Positions 1 through 6,895 of a stretch of DNA of 45,669 nt are shown piece by piece. A program made the position numbers and the translations under genes. The notes under the pieces are model-generated. The model ran no database searches. It was not told the origin of the DNA and worked only from the letters and a program-made list of their open reading frames with translations. Origin of the DNA: a virus; the IMG/VR virus record IMGVR_UViG_3300037258_000066, positions 1 to 45,669 of that record; one strand, written 5' to 3'. Within the stretch, counting starts at the first letter, position 1. Each line of letters starts with the position of its first letter.

Positions 1-127
1 CGGTACGGGAGTTTGAGTACAGCGGCGGCGAAAGACTTGATGTCGATAGCCTGGAAGCCAAACGGGAAGCGATGCGCGAAGCGGTGACAGTACCAGTAGA
101 CCCAAGTGAAGTCGAAGCCAGACGGGT
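1..127. repeat. Left copy of 127-bp terminal direct repeat
   Basis: These 127 bases are identical to 45543-45669. The minus-strand exonuclease reading frame continues correctly when position 1 is joined to 45542, so the repeat is one sequence seen twice. A length of exactly 127 is also the usual largest k-mer of short-read assemblers, so this is probably the overlap of a circular assembly graph rather than a biological terminal repeat. Confidence 0.95.
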
Positions 128-428
128 AGCAGACAGCGGTTGGCTTGCCGCGCGAGACGGCCCACTTATTGAAATCGGCGATGGCGTCGAATGGACGAGT
201 TAGGCAGATGCGTGTTTTCTCATAGGCGCGGCGCAACTCGGGAGTCGAGTGCCACCACTTCATAGTTGCGGTGTCCTCAATGGCGTCCGGCAAGGTTTCA
301 AGATTGCGCTGCCAAGATTCGAGTAGCACGCCATTATCGTCGAACATCGCCGCGCCCAATTGGAGCATAGAGTTCTCGCCTGGGCAGGGGCCGTCGGCTT
401 CAATGTCGAGACTAATGTAAATGCTCAC
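1..428 (-). CDS. DEDDh 3'-5' exonuclease (RNase T/DnaQ-like), N-terminal part
   Basis: This is the first 142 codons of a 184-aa protein that crosses the ends of the window and finishes at 45416. It is too broken by the window edge to appear as one reading frame. The start is GTG at 428, overlapping the previous stop as GTGA. Exonuclease motif I is SLDIEADG with D8 and E10, and the second Asp is D106 in SGFDFTW. Motif III (H163, D168) lies in the other part. These five residues are the complete metal-binding set of the DEDDh family, which removes nucleotides from 3' ends of DNA or RNA. It is the last gene of the MazG-side early cluster and probably acts in phage DNA metabolism or host nucleic acid turnover. 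The substrate cannot be told from sequence. Confidence 0.88.
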   Translation of the reverse strand, partial: MSIYISLDIEADGPCPGENSMLQLGAAMFDDNGVLLESWQRNLETLPDAIEDTATMKWWHSTPELRRAYEKTRICLTRPFDAIADFNKWAVSRGKPTAVCYPSGFDFTWVYWYCHRFAHRFPFGFQAIDIKSFAAAVLKLPY

Positions 429-625
429 TTGGCACCCTCCAGTATCGCGATGATCGGGGCGAGAGAGTCCGCACACTCGTCTATTGCCCATTCGCGATGC
501 GATTTATATTCAGGCTCGTTGGCTCGATCACGCCACTTCTGCTGTTCCGCCACCAGTTGCCCGAGCGCGGACGCGAGCGCAGCGGCCAGCTTCGCGTGGG
601 AAGGGTCCGAACAGTGGGTGCTCAT
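425..625 (-). CDS. Small hypothetical protein (66 aa)
   Basis: Starts at ATG 625, which overlaps the stop of the MazG-like gene as ATGA, and ends overlapping the exonuclease start as GTGA. A longer upstream extension of the frame exists but lies wholly over the MazG-like gene and is rejected. The product is Ala-rich and helical in the first half, with a W/R/E-rich middle (EQQKWRDRANEPEYKSHREW) and an acidic tail. I recognise no family. The tight coupling on both sides supports a real gene. Confidence 0.7.
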   Translation of the reverse strand: MSTHCSDPSHAKLAAALASALGQLVAEQQKWRDRANEPEYKSHREWAIDECADSLAPIIAILEGAK

Positions 626-936
626 AGGAATATCTCTGAACCACGACGCTCCGATACTTCGTTGAACTTCTCTCGAATTGGTCCCGAGAGACGGACCCCT
701 AAGCGAGCAGCCAGCAAGTCCAAGTAGATAATCACGTCCGCGATCTCGTCCATGACGGCTTTCATCGGAATGTCCTCGCCGCGTTTTCGTTTCTTCAGCA
801 GATTGCACAGTTCGCCCATCTCGCCAGCGGCGGCACATCCCCATTCCATTTCGCTCCAATCTTCTAGTGAGTGTTTGAAGTCGCGCTCACAACGCAGCTT
901 GTTTGCTTTCCGCAATTCGAGTAGGTCTAAGCTCAT
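622..936 (-). CDS. MazG-like nucleotide pyrophosphohydrolase
   Basis: A 104-aa protein with the all-alpha NTP-PPase signature: E39 and E42 in GEMGEL, followed about 22 residues later by E64 and D67 in DEIADVIIYLD. This is the ExxE...ExxD metal site of MazG-type enzymes, which hydrolyse NTPs or dNTPs to NMP and pyrophosphate. Phage members are thought to cleanse nucleotide pools or lower host alarmone effects; the substrate here is unknown. The length is typical for single-domain phage MazG. It overlaps both neighbours by four bases (ATGA at 933-936 and 622-625), so it is co-translated with the flanking genes. Confidence 0.85.
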   Translation of the reverse strand: MSLDLLELRKANKLRCERDFKHSLEDWSEMEWGCAAAGEMGELCNLLKKRKRGEDIPMKAVMDEIADVIIYLDLLAARLGVRLSGPIREKFNEVSERRGSEIFL

Positions 937-1526
937 TTTCGGTCTCCTTCCAACTCTCGGGCGATGGCGTCCTGCACGGCTGTATCAACGAGCGATTCCA
1001 AGTAGTTCCAATCCAGAACATCGCCTTCGTTGAGCGATTCCTCGTAATCTGAGACGGCTTTTTGCACCGCGAGTGAAATCGAATCAATCTGGTCCCCCGT
1101 CAGCTTCTCGCCCGCCAGCCGCTCGCGTTCCTGGGGGATGGCGGGTGGAGCGAGGGCACGAACTGCGTCCAATAAATTGCCTTGTCCTTCGTGGCGCTGA
1201 AACCACGCGATGATCGTCTCGCAAGCCGCCTCAATCGCCTCCGCATAGGCTTGCTGGCGGATGTCCTTTGCCACTTCATTGTGCTCAAACTCCTCTTGCA
1301 CAATGTTATAGTGCCCGTGCAAACCTTCCTCATTGAATCGCTTCCGCAATCTAGCGATGGTCAACGCTTCAGCACGTTCATACGCTTGCTGGCGGATGCG
1401 CTCGCGGTCAGCGGTTATGACTGCCTTGATTGCGGGGATATGCACGGCAGAATTAGGATTAGCCGCGATTAACTCGATTAGCGCGTCCAGAGGATCGTGT
1501 TCGCGTGTTTCAGCCGGGTCAGCCAC
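933..1526 (-). CDS. Hypothetical helical protein (197 aa)
   Basis: Starts at GTG 1526 with AAGGAG seven bases upstream. The protein is almost all helix-forming, charged and Ala/Glu/Arg-rich. It holds two similar segments (RIRQQAYERAEA near residue 43 and DIRQQAYAEAIEAA near residue 88), suggesting an internal duplication. No catalytic motif is visible and I do not recognise the family. It overlaps the MazG-like gene by ATGA and the preceding Cys-rich gene by eight bases. Confidence 0.75.
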   Translation of the reverse strand: MADPAETREHDPLDALIELIAANPNSAVHIPAIKAVITADRERIRQQAYERAEALTIARLRKRFNEEGLHGHYNIVQEEFEHNEVAKDIRQQAYAEAIEAACETIIAWFQRHEGQGNLLDAVRALAPPAIPQERERLAGEKLTGDQIDSISLAVQKAVSDYEESLNEGDVLDWNYLESLVDTAVQDAIARELEGDRK

Positions 1527-1749
1527 GGGATTGCTCCTTCCCCCGAACTTTCTGCGGACATGGCTTGTTTACGTCGATCACCCCGAAGCCCATGCACACG
1601 GCGGCGTCATACAGATGCCCGACAGACCTTCGTACGCAGCTAGAGCATGACTTAACTGGCCCATATCGCTTGATTTCGGCGTCTGGGCGATCACAAACCC
1701 GCACCCCGCACAAATCGCACATATCGTGACGGCAAGACAGGTCGCTCAT
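1519..1749 (-). CDS. Cys-rich small protein, putative zinc binder (76 aa)
   Basis: ATG at 1749 overlaps the preceding stop as ATGA. Cysteines occur as CRHDMCDLCGVRVC near residues 6-19, as CSSC near residues 35-38, and near the C terminus. The first two clusters have the spacing of a treble-clef or zinc-ribbon knuckle pair, so zinc binding is likely. Function is not recognised. It lies in a run of small proteins typical of phage early regions. Confidence 0.7.
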   Translation of the reverse strand: MSDLSCRHDMCDLCGVRVCDRPDAEIKRYGPVKSCSSCVRRSVGHLYDAAVCMGFGVIDVNKPCPQKVRGKEQSRG

Positions 1750-2006
1750 CGCTTCCGCATTCCTTTCTTCGGGCGGGGCAGGCGCTCTTGCCGCGCCATC
1801 TCAGCGTACATTTCGTTGTGATATGGGCACTCAAAGTCGCATTCTTCGCTTCCCGCTTTGCCGCAGCCGACCAGTTTATGGGTCCGCGCATCCCGTATCG
1901 CTCCGCAATCAAATTCCTCCTCTTCATCATCGAAATCTTCGTCGTCGTAATCGTCCCGTTCGGCGTCAGGCTCATGCAAATTGGCACCCATCTTCCCGTA
2001 GCTCAT
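1746..2006 (-). CDS. Acidic protein with C-terminal Cys/His cluster (86 aa)
   Basis: ATG at 2006 overlaps the upstream stop as ATGA. Residues 15-32 are almost all Asp and Glu. The second half contains CGAIRD, CGKAGSEEC and CPYHNEMY, a plausible zinc site, and the tail is strongly basic (RPRPKKGMRKR). The opposed acidic and basic ends are unusual. A DNA-mimic or adaptor role is possible but not shown; no family is recognised. Confidence 0.7.
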   Translation of the reverse strand: MSYGKMGANLHEPDAERDDYDDEDFDDEEEEFDCGAIRDARTHKLVGCGKAGSEECDFECPYHNEMYAEMARQERLPRPKKGMRKR

Positions 2007-2515
2007 CGTGCGACCTCCTCCAGCCTCCGCGCGTCCTCACCCCTGAAATAGATCGTCCCGCCTATGTCGCGCCGGGCGCAGTCCATGATCTCGCGCAGCT
2101 CCAAGCGGATTCCATTTCTGTATGCAATCAATTGTTCGTCTCTTATGTACAGCCGCTCAGCTCCCTCCAAGGCTCGGCACAGCATGTTCAGCATCGCATC
2201 TGTCTGCGTGCGGTGGGCATCGAAGGAAGCGACGTAGGATTCGAGGGCTTTGTCAGATTCGCCGCACTGCCGCTGCAAATCAGCCATCCTCTGAACGTGA
2301 GACAGACAGCGACACTTCCAGCCTTCCACTGACGCACGCAATTTTTCGGCATCTCCAGATTCCGCCAGTAGCGCCAGGATCGCCCCCAGCGCGATCTCTT
2401 GCTGCTCTTTGTGCCGATAATCTCTGGCGATAATTGCGATATCCCGCTTCAGACATTCTCGGCAGCGGCGAACGCGGCGGATTTTTGGCTGCTTGCGCTT
2501 CACGGGCGCTTTCAC
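2003..2515 (-). CDS. Hypothetical coiled-coil protein (170 aa)
   Basis: I place the start at GTG 2515, which overlaps the stop of the upstream 57-aa gene as GTGA and has GGAG about eight bases before it. The frame is open to 2563, but the extra codons lie over that upstream gene. The N terminus is very basic (VKAPVKRKQPKIRRVRR) and followed by CREC. The rest is helical with heptad-like spacing and scattered Cys. No known domain is visible. Confidence 0.7.
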   Translation of the reverse strand: MKAPVKRKQPKIRRVRRCRECLKRDIAIIARDYRHKEQQEIALGAILALLAESGDAEKLRASVEGWKCRCLSHVQRMADLQRQCGESDKALESYVASFDAHRTQTDAMLNMLCRALEGAERLYIRDEQLIAYRNGIRLELREIMDCARRDIGGTIYFRGEDARRLEEVAR

Positions 2516-2685
2516 CGGCGGCCTCCATTCATGGCTACTTGCTGGCACTTCTCGGAAGGGCAATAAAATCCTTCAGCCCCTTGCCACCACCATTCCGATT
2601 CTGGCTTCTTTGTGCTCATGCAATCCGGGTAAGTGGCTTCCAGGCCGCACACGCAGCAGTGAATTACCCACATCTTAGTTTTCAT
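2512..2685 (-). CDS. Short Cys-rich protein, zinc-ribbon-like (57 aa)
   Basis: ATG at 2685 follows a strong Shine-Dalgarno sequence, GGAGGAAG. The protein has CCVCGLEATYPDC near residues 10-22 and a second pair (C42, C48) near the end, which would make a small zinc ribbon. The middle is Trp-rich (EWWWQG). Its stop overlaps the next start by GTGA. The function is unknown; the ribosome-binding site, overlap and Cys pattern support a genuine gene. Confidence 0.75.
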   Translation of the reverse strand: MKTKMWVIHCCVCGLEATYPDCMSTKKPESEWWWQGAEGFYCPSEKCQQVAMNGGRR

Positions 2686-2728
2686 TCCGTTACTTCCTCC
2701 ACTGCGGCCCGGCTGGCGTGAGGGAGTC

Positions 2729-3073
2729 TCAAGTCCGCAGCTCCCGCGTGCTGAAGAAATCTCGCAGATCCGACTCTTGGCTCATTATCTTGCGCGCATA
2801 CCTCGAATAATATCTGTCGTCCAGCCGGAAATGTTCCTCCGGTCCGCGCGTGCCTGTGTCGTAGTGCCAGCGCATGACTGCCCAAATCGTCTTGATTGAG
2901 TACCTCGTGAATCCTCGTGCTTTGATCTGCCGCGCATAGTCCACTAAAACTCGGTACACCTTCGGATTCTGACGATGGAAATATTCAAAGCGTTCCTGTG
3001 CGGACGCGAAGTGCTTGATCAGCCGCGGCGCCTCGTCGAACAGGTTTAGAGTTGTTCCGCTTTGAGTGTCCAT
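2729..3073 (-). CDS. Conserved phage-type hypothetical protein (114 aa)
   Basis: I choose ATG 3073, because codons further upstream lie over the nuclease-like gene; the remaining overlap is 28 bases. The protein is rich in aromatic and basic residues (RFEYFHRQNPKVYRVLVDYA, then a helical segment with WAVMRWHYD), then SRYARKIM and a DLRDFFSTREL end. This arrangement resembles a small uncharacterised phage protein often placed beside nuclease genes; that is my memory of similar sequences and cannot be checked here. No catalytic residues are evident. Confidence 0.75.
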   Translation of the reverse strand: MDTQSGTTLNLFDEAPRLIKHFASAQERFEYFHRQNPKVYRVLVDYARQIKARGFTRYSIKTIWAVMRWHYDTGTRGPEEHFRLDDRYYSRYARKIMSQESDLRDFFSTRELRT

Positions 3074-3396
3074 GTCTTGCGTTTGCCGCGCGGGCCGCGC
3101 TTGGCCCACGAGTGAAGAAATATTTTTCCGCCGGCCGACTTCCATAATTCGGCTAAAGGCTCGGCCATAATCTTTTCTCGCCGCGCGTTGTGATTGCTGC
3201 CGCTCGTCACTTGCACAAGTGCGATGACTCCTTGGAACGGAATAACGTCGTCACGCCGCGCAGCCAAAAGATCGCCGAATCCATAGCAGTCTTTCGTTAC
3301 AAACTTTCCGGGAATCGGCAAACGCTGCTCTACTTTTGCCACGATGTAGCCTTCATCGCGGAGAGCCTTCATGCTGCGTGCGGAGGGAGAGGGCAT
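3046..3396 (-). CDS. Putative PD-(D/E)XK-like nuclease (116 aa)
   Basis: ATG 3396 overlaps the preceding stop as TGATG; the longer frame to 3588 lies over that gene. The core reads KDCYGFGDLLAARR, a hydrophobic strand, then ALVQVTSGSNHNARREKI. A conserved Asp at the end of a strand followed by a strand with Q-x-T and a basic helix resembles the Hjc/VRR-NUC fold, but the usual ExK is replaced by QVT, so activity is uncertain. It may act as a Holliday junction or structure-specific nuclease in phage recombination. It is followed by a conserved companion gene. Confidence 0.6.
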   Translation of the reverse strand: MPSPSARSMKALRDEGYIVAKVEQRLPIPGKFVTKDCYGFGDLLAARRDDVIPFQGVIALVQVTSGSNHNARREKIMAEPLAELWKSAGGKIFLHSWAKRGPRGKRKTWTLKAEQL

Positions 3397-3878
3397 CAGA
3401 GTTCCTTGAGAGAATATTTCCCTCCGCCGCGATTTATCAGACCTAGTTTGTAGAGTTCGCTTGTCGTCTGGTTTATGCTGCCATCTGGAACTCCAGAGGA
3501 CACTCGCAACTGCTGGCGTGTCATTTCTCCGTGCTCTAGAAGAGCGCGGATGATGGCGGCTCGATTGCCGCCTAATTGAGCAATCCACTTTTCATAGACG
3601 GTGTTTGCCCGAGTAGGAGATGAATTATGCGTTTCTTCGATCTTTCCAGCGTCTACACGCGAGATTTCCCCGAAGATCATACGTAGAGCGTTATAGAACG
3701 GCTCCGTCGCTTTACGCAGCGCGCGGATGGCGTGAATCGAATCCGCCGCGGCTGCTTTGGCTTTGGTCTCGCCGTCGCGGGCTTCTTGTAGTTCCTTTTC
3801 GAGACCGGCAATTTCCCGCCGCAGCCGAACAGCTTCATCTACTTCGATGCGGCCCTCAAGCATTGGCCGTGACGACAT
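3396..3878 (-). CDS. Coiled-coil plus winged-helix DNA-binding protein (160 aa)
   Basis: Residues 10-60 form a charged coiled coil (EAVRLRREIAGLEKELQEAR). Residues about 100-160 look like a winged helix: RAAIIRALLEHGEMTRQQL, then the turn VSSGVPDGSINQTTSEL, and a wing with LINRGGGKYSL. This is the layout of MarR or IclR-type HTH domains, so sequence-specific DNA binding as a dimer is plausible. It overlaps the J-domain gene by 23 bases. Its role may be regulation of early genes or replication; no target site is visible. Confidence 0.65.
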   Translation of the reverse strand: MSSRPMLEGRIEVDEAVRLRREIAGLEKELQEARDGETKAKAAAADSIHAIRALRKATEPFYNALRMIFGEISRVDAGKIEETHNSSPTRANTVYEKWIAQLGGNRAAIIRALLEHGEMTRQQLRVSSGVPDGSINQTTSELYKLGLINRGGGKYSLKEL

Positions 3879-4461
3879 TGGTTCCCTCCGTAAGCGCGAA
3901 CCCTTGTAGCGTGCGCTCCAACATCACCGAAGTTCCGTCGCGCTCCATCTGCCGGAACGAGTACACCGTGTTGCTCACCGCGAAAATGTTCCAGCGAATC
4001 TCGGTGTACTTGTCGGCGGCGATGACGTGATCGTGCGTGGCCCCGGACATCCGCCTCGCGTAACGGATGGCCGCGTCTTTGTGCTTCGTCAGCTCTTTGA
4101 AAAGATCGGCATCGCCGCCCCGGTCGGGATGGTGAGGTGCCACTAAGCGGCGATAAGCTGAATTGATTTCGTCGACGCTCGGAGCCGGATTGTCCAGTTG
4201 CAACACGCGCTGCCAGGAGAAGTCTTCGCGCTTTGATTTCCGGGAAAAGTAAACGGCAATCGAAGGATCGGACGCGCCGCGAATGTCGTTCGGGTCCTTG
4301 CGCGTAATGACGCTAGAAATCACGTCAAACCGCTTCAATTCCTGTTCGAGGTCCTTGATGGATTGGAGTTCGGTTTTCTTCCAGCCCTTGCGTTCTTCGC
4401 GGTCGCCGAGAAATGTTCGCGGCCAACCTTCCGGCCACTGCAACGGATACGTCTCTTTCAT
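3856..4461 (-). CDS. J-domain (DnaJ-like) protein
   Basis: A 201-aa protein with a C-terminal-half J domain: helix SVDEINSAYRRLVAPH, the diagnostic HPD at 111-113, then DRGGDADLFKELTKHKDAA. HPD is the motif by which J proteins stimulate the ATPase of Hsp70/DnaK. There is no G/F region, zinc domain or substrate-binding domain. It probably recruits host DnaK, for example for replication complex remodelling; that is inference. The start ATG 4461 has AAGGAG upstream. Confidence 0.8.
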   Translation of the reverse strand: MKETYPLQWPEGWPRTFLGDREERKGWKKTELQSIKDLEQELKRFDVISSVITRKDPNDIRGASDPSIAVYFSRKSKREDFSWQRVLQLDNPAPSVDEINSAYRRLVAPHHPDRGGDADLFKELTKHKDAAIRYARRMSGATHDHVIAADKYTEIRWNIFAVSNTVYSFRQMERDGTSVMLERTLQGFALTEGTNVVTANA

Positions 4462-4473
4462 TGCATCTCCTTT

Positions 4474-4680
4474 TTAGCCGACATCCTCCAATTCAACTTC
4501 TGCGGGCGTGATCGTACACGGTAGAGGTTTTTTCCTGGCGATCTCGGCCACGCGCCGCACCCACTCGTTTCCTGTGGCGGTCCGGACTTTGTCCGGGAAC
4601 CAGATGGCTTGGCCGACCGCCTTCTTGAATCTCTCGTTAGCGGCGAAGCGCGCCTCCATGATTTCTTCGTAGTAGGTCAT
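4474..4680 (-). CDS. Small hypothetical protein (68 aa)
   Basis: ATG 4680 overlaps the stop of the DNA methyltransferase by ATGA. The protein is mainly helical (EEIMEARFAANERFKKAVGQ) and ends acidic (PAEVELEDVG). It contains a single Cys and no recognisable motif. The position directly after the methyltransferase, with coupled translation, hints at a related function, but the sequence does not show one. Confidence 0.65.
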   Translation of the reverse strand: MTYYEEIMEARFAANERFKKAVGQAIWFPDKVRTATGNEWVRRVAEIARKKPLPCTITPAEVELEDVG

Positions 4681-5414
4681 GCGGCCCTCCGAATGTACTC
4701 AAGGGCTTGCTTGCCGATGAATTCCGAATACGCCGGCGGGATGGCCTGCGAGAGTTCGTAATCCTTCATCCACTCAATGCCCATCGCCTCTTTGCGCTCC
4801 TGTGTGTTGAACATCTGCGTTCCGTCTCGGCGCGACTTTCCACCGGCGTGCCCGTACACGCCAACCGTAGTCGGAGAATATCCTCCCTGTTTACTCACTA
4901 CCGTTACGGTGCGCCGCCTGTCTCTGCCGTGGCCGCCATAAACTCCACACACTCGATTTGCAAGATGACGGCAGGAAGGAGCGAGCATGTGAAAGCTGCA
5001 TTCAAACCAGCGATGGCGCCGAAGCTCTGCGTTCGCAGCAATAATTCCAAGGTCAAACATCGTGCCGCAGAGCATCAGGCTTCCGGCAAGTAGCGGCGCG
5101 CCTGGAACATTTTCGATCACGTAATCCGTGCCGGAAGAAATCAGCCTGTGGCGCATCGGTTCAACGAGATCGGGATGATCGGACTTCGCGTTGAACATCG
5201 TTTTCATGGCCGTATATTTCTGGCATGGCGGACTGGCCCAAATGAAGTCGTACCCTTCGAGCGGGTACCGCAGGGCGTCGGCGATTCGGAAGCAGTCGCC
5301 CACGTACCGCGGCTGCGGATTGATGTCCACGCCCGTCACGTGGAATCCCGCGCGCATCAAGCCCATCGTGGCCCCACCCGCCCCGCAAAACAGGTCTAAC
5401 GCTCGTGGCTTCAT
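4677..5414 (-). CDS. DNA (cytosine-5-)-methyltransferase
   Basis: A 245-aa C5 methyltransferase. Motif I is ALDLFCGAGGATMGL (S-adenosylmethionine binding), motif IV is ASPPCQ with nucleophile C64, motif VI is ENV at 101-103, and motif X-like residues occur at the C terminus (PPAYSEFIGKQALEYI). It is shorter than typical bacterial enzymes (300-400 aa) with a short target-recognition region near 150-200. There is no endonuclease partner nearby, so it is an orphan enzyme, most simply protecting phage DNA from host restriction. The recognition sequence cannot be read from the protein. It is linked to the HTH gene by ATGA. Confidence 0.9.
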   Translation of the reverse strand: MKPRALDLFCGAGGATMGLMRAGFHVTGVDINPQPRYVGDCFRIADALRYPLEGYDFIWASPPCQKYTAMKTMFNAKSDHPDLVEPMRHRLISSGTDYVIENVPGAPLLAGSLMLCGTMFDLGIIAANAELRRHRWFECSFHMLAPSCRHLANRVCGVYGGHGRDRRRTVTVVSKQGGYSPTTVGVYGHAGGKSRRDGTQMFNTQERKEAMGIEWMKDYELSQAIPPAYSEFIGKQALEYIRRAA

Positions 5415-5938
5415 CGCGGGCCGCTCCCGACCATGAGTTCTCGTTGCAAGTCATCCTGTTGTTTCAGGCGCTTTTGCTTTGCTTCTCGCCTTCGGTTTAT
5501 TTCCTCGTCGATGTGGTTGCGCGCCGCACGGCTTTCGCGGCGGGGTTTGACGGTTCTAATGACGGTTAATGATGATTCGGGTGCAGTGGGTGTCACCCTT
5601 TCTCGCTGTGGATGGCACCCTTTCTGCGTAGACTGCACCCCTGTGGAAATCTTAAAGGGCGACAGATTGGCACCCTTTTCAGGTCGGACACAATAGGTAG
5701 TGGGGCGGTTTCGTCCACCTTTCGTGTTTCCGACCGAATCAAGCAGGCCAATGGACTTGAATCCAGCGATCATTCTTTGTACGGAACGCTCGGATATTCC
5801 GCACTTCCACGCGATCCGCCGCACGCTAGGAAAGCAAAGTCCTCCATCGTTCGCGTGATCGGCGAATCCCAGCAGGACCAGCTTTTCCGTGGAAGGTAGG
5901 TCGAGCTCCCACACGGCGGACATGATCTTGATGCTCAC
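5411..5938 (-). CDS. HTH replication protein (phage O/replisome-organizer-like)
   Basis: A 175-aa protein starting at GTG 5938, overlapping the upstream stop as GTGA; an ATG five codons later is the alternative. The frame is open to 6472, but that part lies over two other genes. The N terminus (SIKIMSAVWELDLPSTEKL, then LLGFADHANDGGLCFPSV) followed by the helix-turn-helix ISERSVQRMIAGFKSIGLL is the pattern of phage helix-turn-helix replication initiators. The C-terminal half is basic and disordered. It probably recognises a replication origin, which may lie in or near this gene; no iterons are visible. It sits between recombination and modification genes. Confidence 0.75.
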   Translation of the reverse strand: MSIKIMSAVWELDLPSTEKLVLLGFADHANDGGLCFPSVRRIAWKCGISERSVQRMIAGFKSIGLLDSVGNTKGGRNRPTTYCVRPEKGANLSPFKISTGVQSTQKGCHPQRERVTPTAPESSLTVIRTVKPRRESRAARNHIDEEINRRREAKQKRLKQQDDLQRELMVGSGPR

Positions 5939-6246
5939 TCCTCGTCGCCTTCCTTCTTGACGCGCACCTTGACGGATTCTTCTTCGTGCGTGACTTCGAT
6001 CTCCACGCCGTTGTAGGAGTATTTTTCTTTGCCGTGGGATTTCATCAGCCGCAGCAAGTCTTGTTTGAGGTCTACTTCTTGCGTGGTGAGGGCTTGCCGC
6101 TGATCGCGTATGCTGGCGTAGCTCAGTGCTGCGTCGTGCAAATCCTCGATCTTGGCATCCTCCATGCCGGTGAGTCTTGGCTGCCTTGCGCGCTTCGTGT
6201 GGTGCGGGGCCGGTTCGAGCTTGCGCTTCTTTGCTGCCTTTGCCAT
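5935..6246 (-). CDS. Hypothetical basic protein (103 aa)
   Basis: The first 25 residues are highly basic (KAAKKRKLEPAPHHTKRARQ), followed by a helical segment (IEDLHDAALSYASIRDQRQA, then LKQDLLRLMKSHGK) and a beta-rich acidic end (YNGVEIEVTHEEESVKVRV). The composition suggests a nucleic-acid-associated protein. Similar short proteins occur near phage recombination genes, but I cannot assign a family. It overlaps the replication protein start by GTGA. Confidence 0.7.
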   Translation of the reverse strand: MAKAAKKRKLEPAPHHTKRARQPRLTGMEDAKIEDLHDAALSYASIRDQRQALTTQEVDLKQDLLRLMKSHGKEKYSYNGVEIEVTHEEESVKVRVKKEGDEE

Positions 6247-6261
6247 CTGGTGATTCTCCTT

Positions 6262-6645
6262 TCAGTCTTTGAGCCATGCGGGGATTTCTGCGCGTGGCGG
6301 CGCTGGGCCTGGCTTCGGCCCTGTGGTCGTGTCGTTCTCGCCGAGCTCCAGAAGTTCCTTGATCCGCTCGGGCGTCAACTCGCGGAAGCAGCGAAGTATT
6401 TCCTGGCCGACGATGTGACGCGCCACGGTGACATTGACCACTTGCGTAAGCACCCGATCCCAGTGATTCCAAATTTCGCGGTACAGTTCGTTCGACAGCA
6501 GATCGAAGGTGAAGCGGGTTTTGTGGCCCGGCGACTTGCGCGCACGCTTCTCGCGGTCAACCCAAACCACGTGGACGGTCTCGTTGCCGTGGCCGCTGGC
6601 AATGCGCGCCTTGAGCAGTTCAAATTCTTCTTTGAGAGTTGCCAT
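6262..6645 (-). CDS. Hypothetical protein (127 aa)
   Basis: Starts at ATG 6645, separated by one base from the preceding stop. The protein is alpha-rich with segments LLSNELYREIWNHWDRVL and ELTPERIKELLEL and a proline-rich tail (PKPGPAPPRAEIPAW). It has no visible catalytic motif and no recognised family. It lies downstream of the RecT-like gene, in the recombination and replication block. Confidence 0.7.
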   Translation of the reverse strand: MATLKEEFELLKARIASGHGNETVHVVWVDREKRARKSPGHKTRFTFDLLSNELYREIWNHWDRVLTQVVNVTVARHIVGQEILRCFRELTPERIKELLELGENDTTTGPKPGPAPPRAEIPAWLKD

Positions 6646-6646
6646 A

Positions 6647-6895
6647 TCAGTCCGTTAGAATTTCGTGCTCACAGACTGCTTTGTGTGGGAAGCCTCGCAC
6701 CGAATAAAATTTCGTCGCGTCACATCCCATCATTCTGAACAGCTCTAATTCTGGGTGACCCGGCTCGCGCACGAAGATTAACTTCCCGTGCATTTCGTTT
6801 GCCTTGGGAGTTGTTTCGTCCTCGCCCACAATCGAGTAAAAACTTGGGGGCCTCTCGTGCACCCTAATAAATCGTGCTGGTTGCCACTTGCTCAT
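6647..6895 (-). CDS. Hypothetical protein (82 aa)
   Basis: I choose ATG 6895, overlapping the stop of the RecT-like gene as ATGA, rather than the longer frame to 6925. The product mixes short strands and helices (KLIFVREPGHPELELFRMMG) with two Cys and a His near the C terminus (CDATKFYSVRGFPHKAVCEH). No family is recognised. Confidence 0.65.
   Translation of the reverse strand: MSKWQPARFIRVHERPPSFYSIVGEDETTPKANEMHGKLIFVREPGHPELELFRMMGCDATKFYSVRGFPHKAVCEHEILTD

Noticed and set aside
5411-6472. A 353-aa open frame reaching from the HTH protein back over two upstream genes
   Set aside because: Only the part from GTG 5938 looks like protein; the rest is an Arg/His-rich shadow of the genes at 5935-6246 and 6262-6645.
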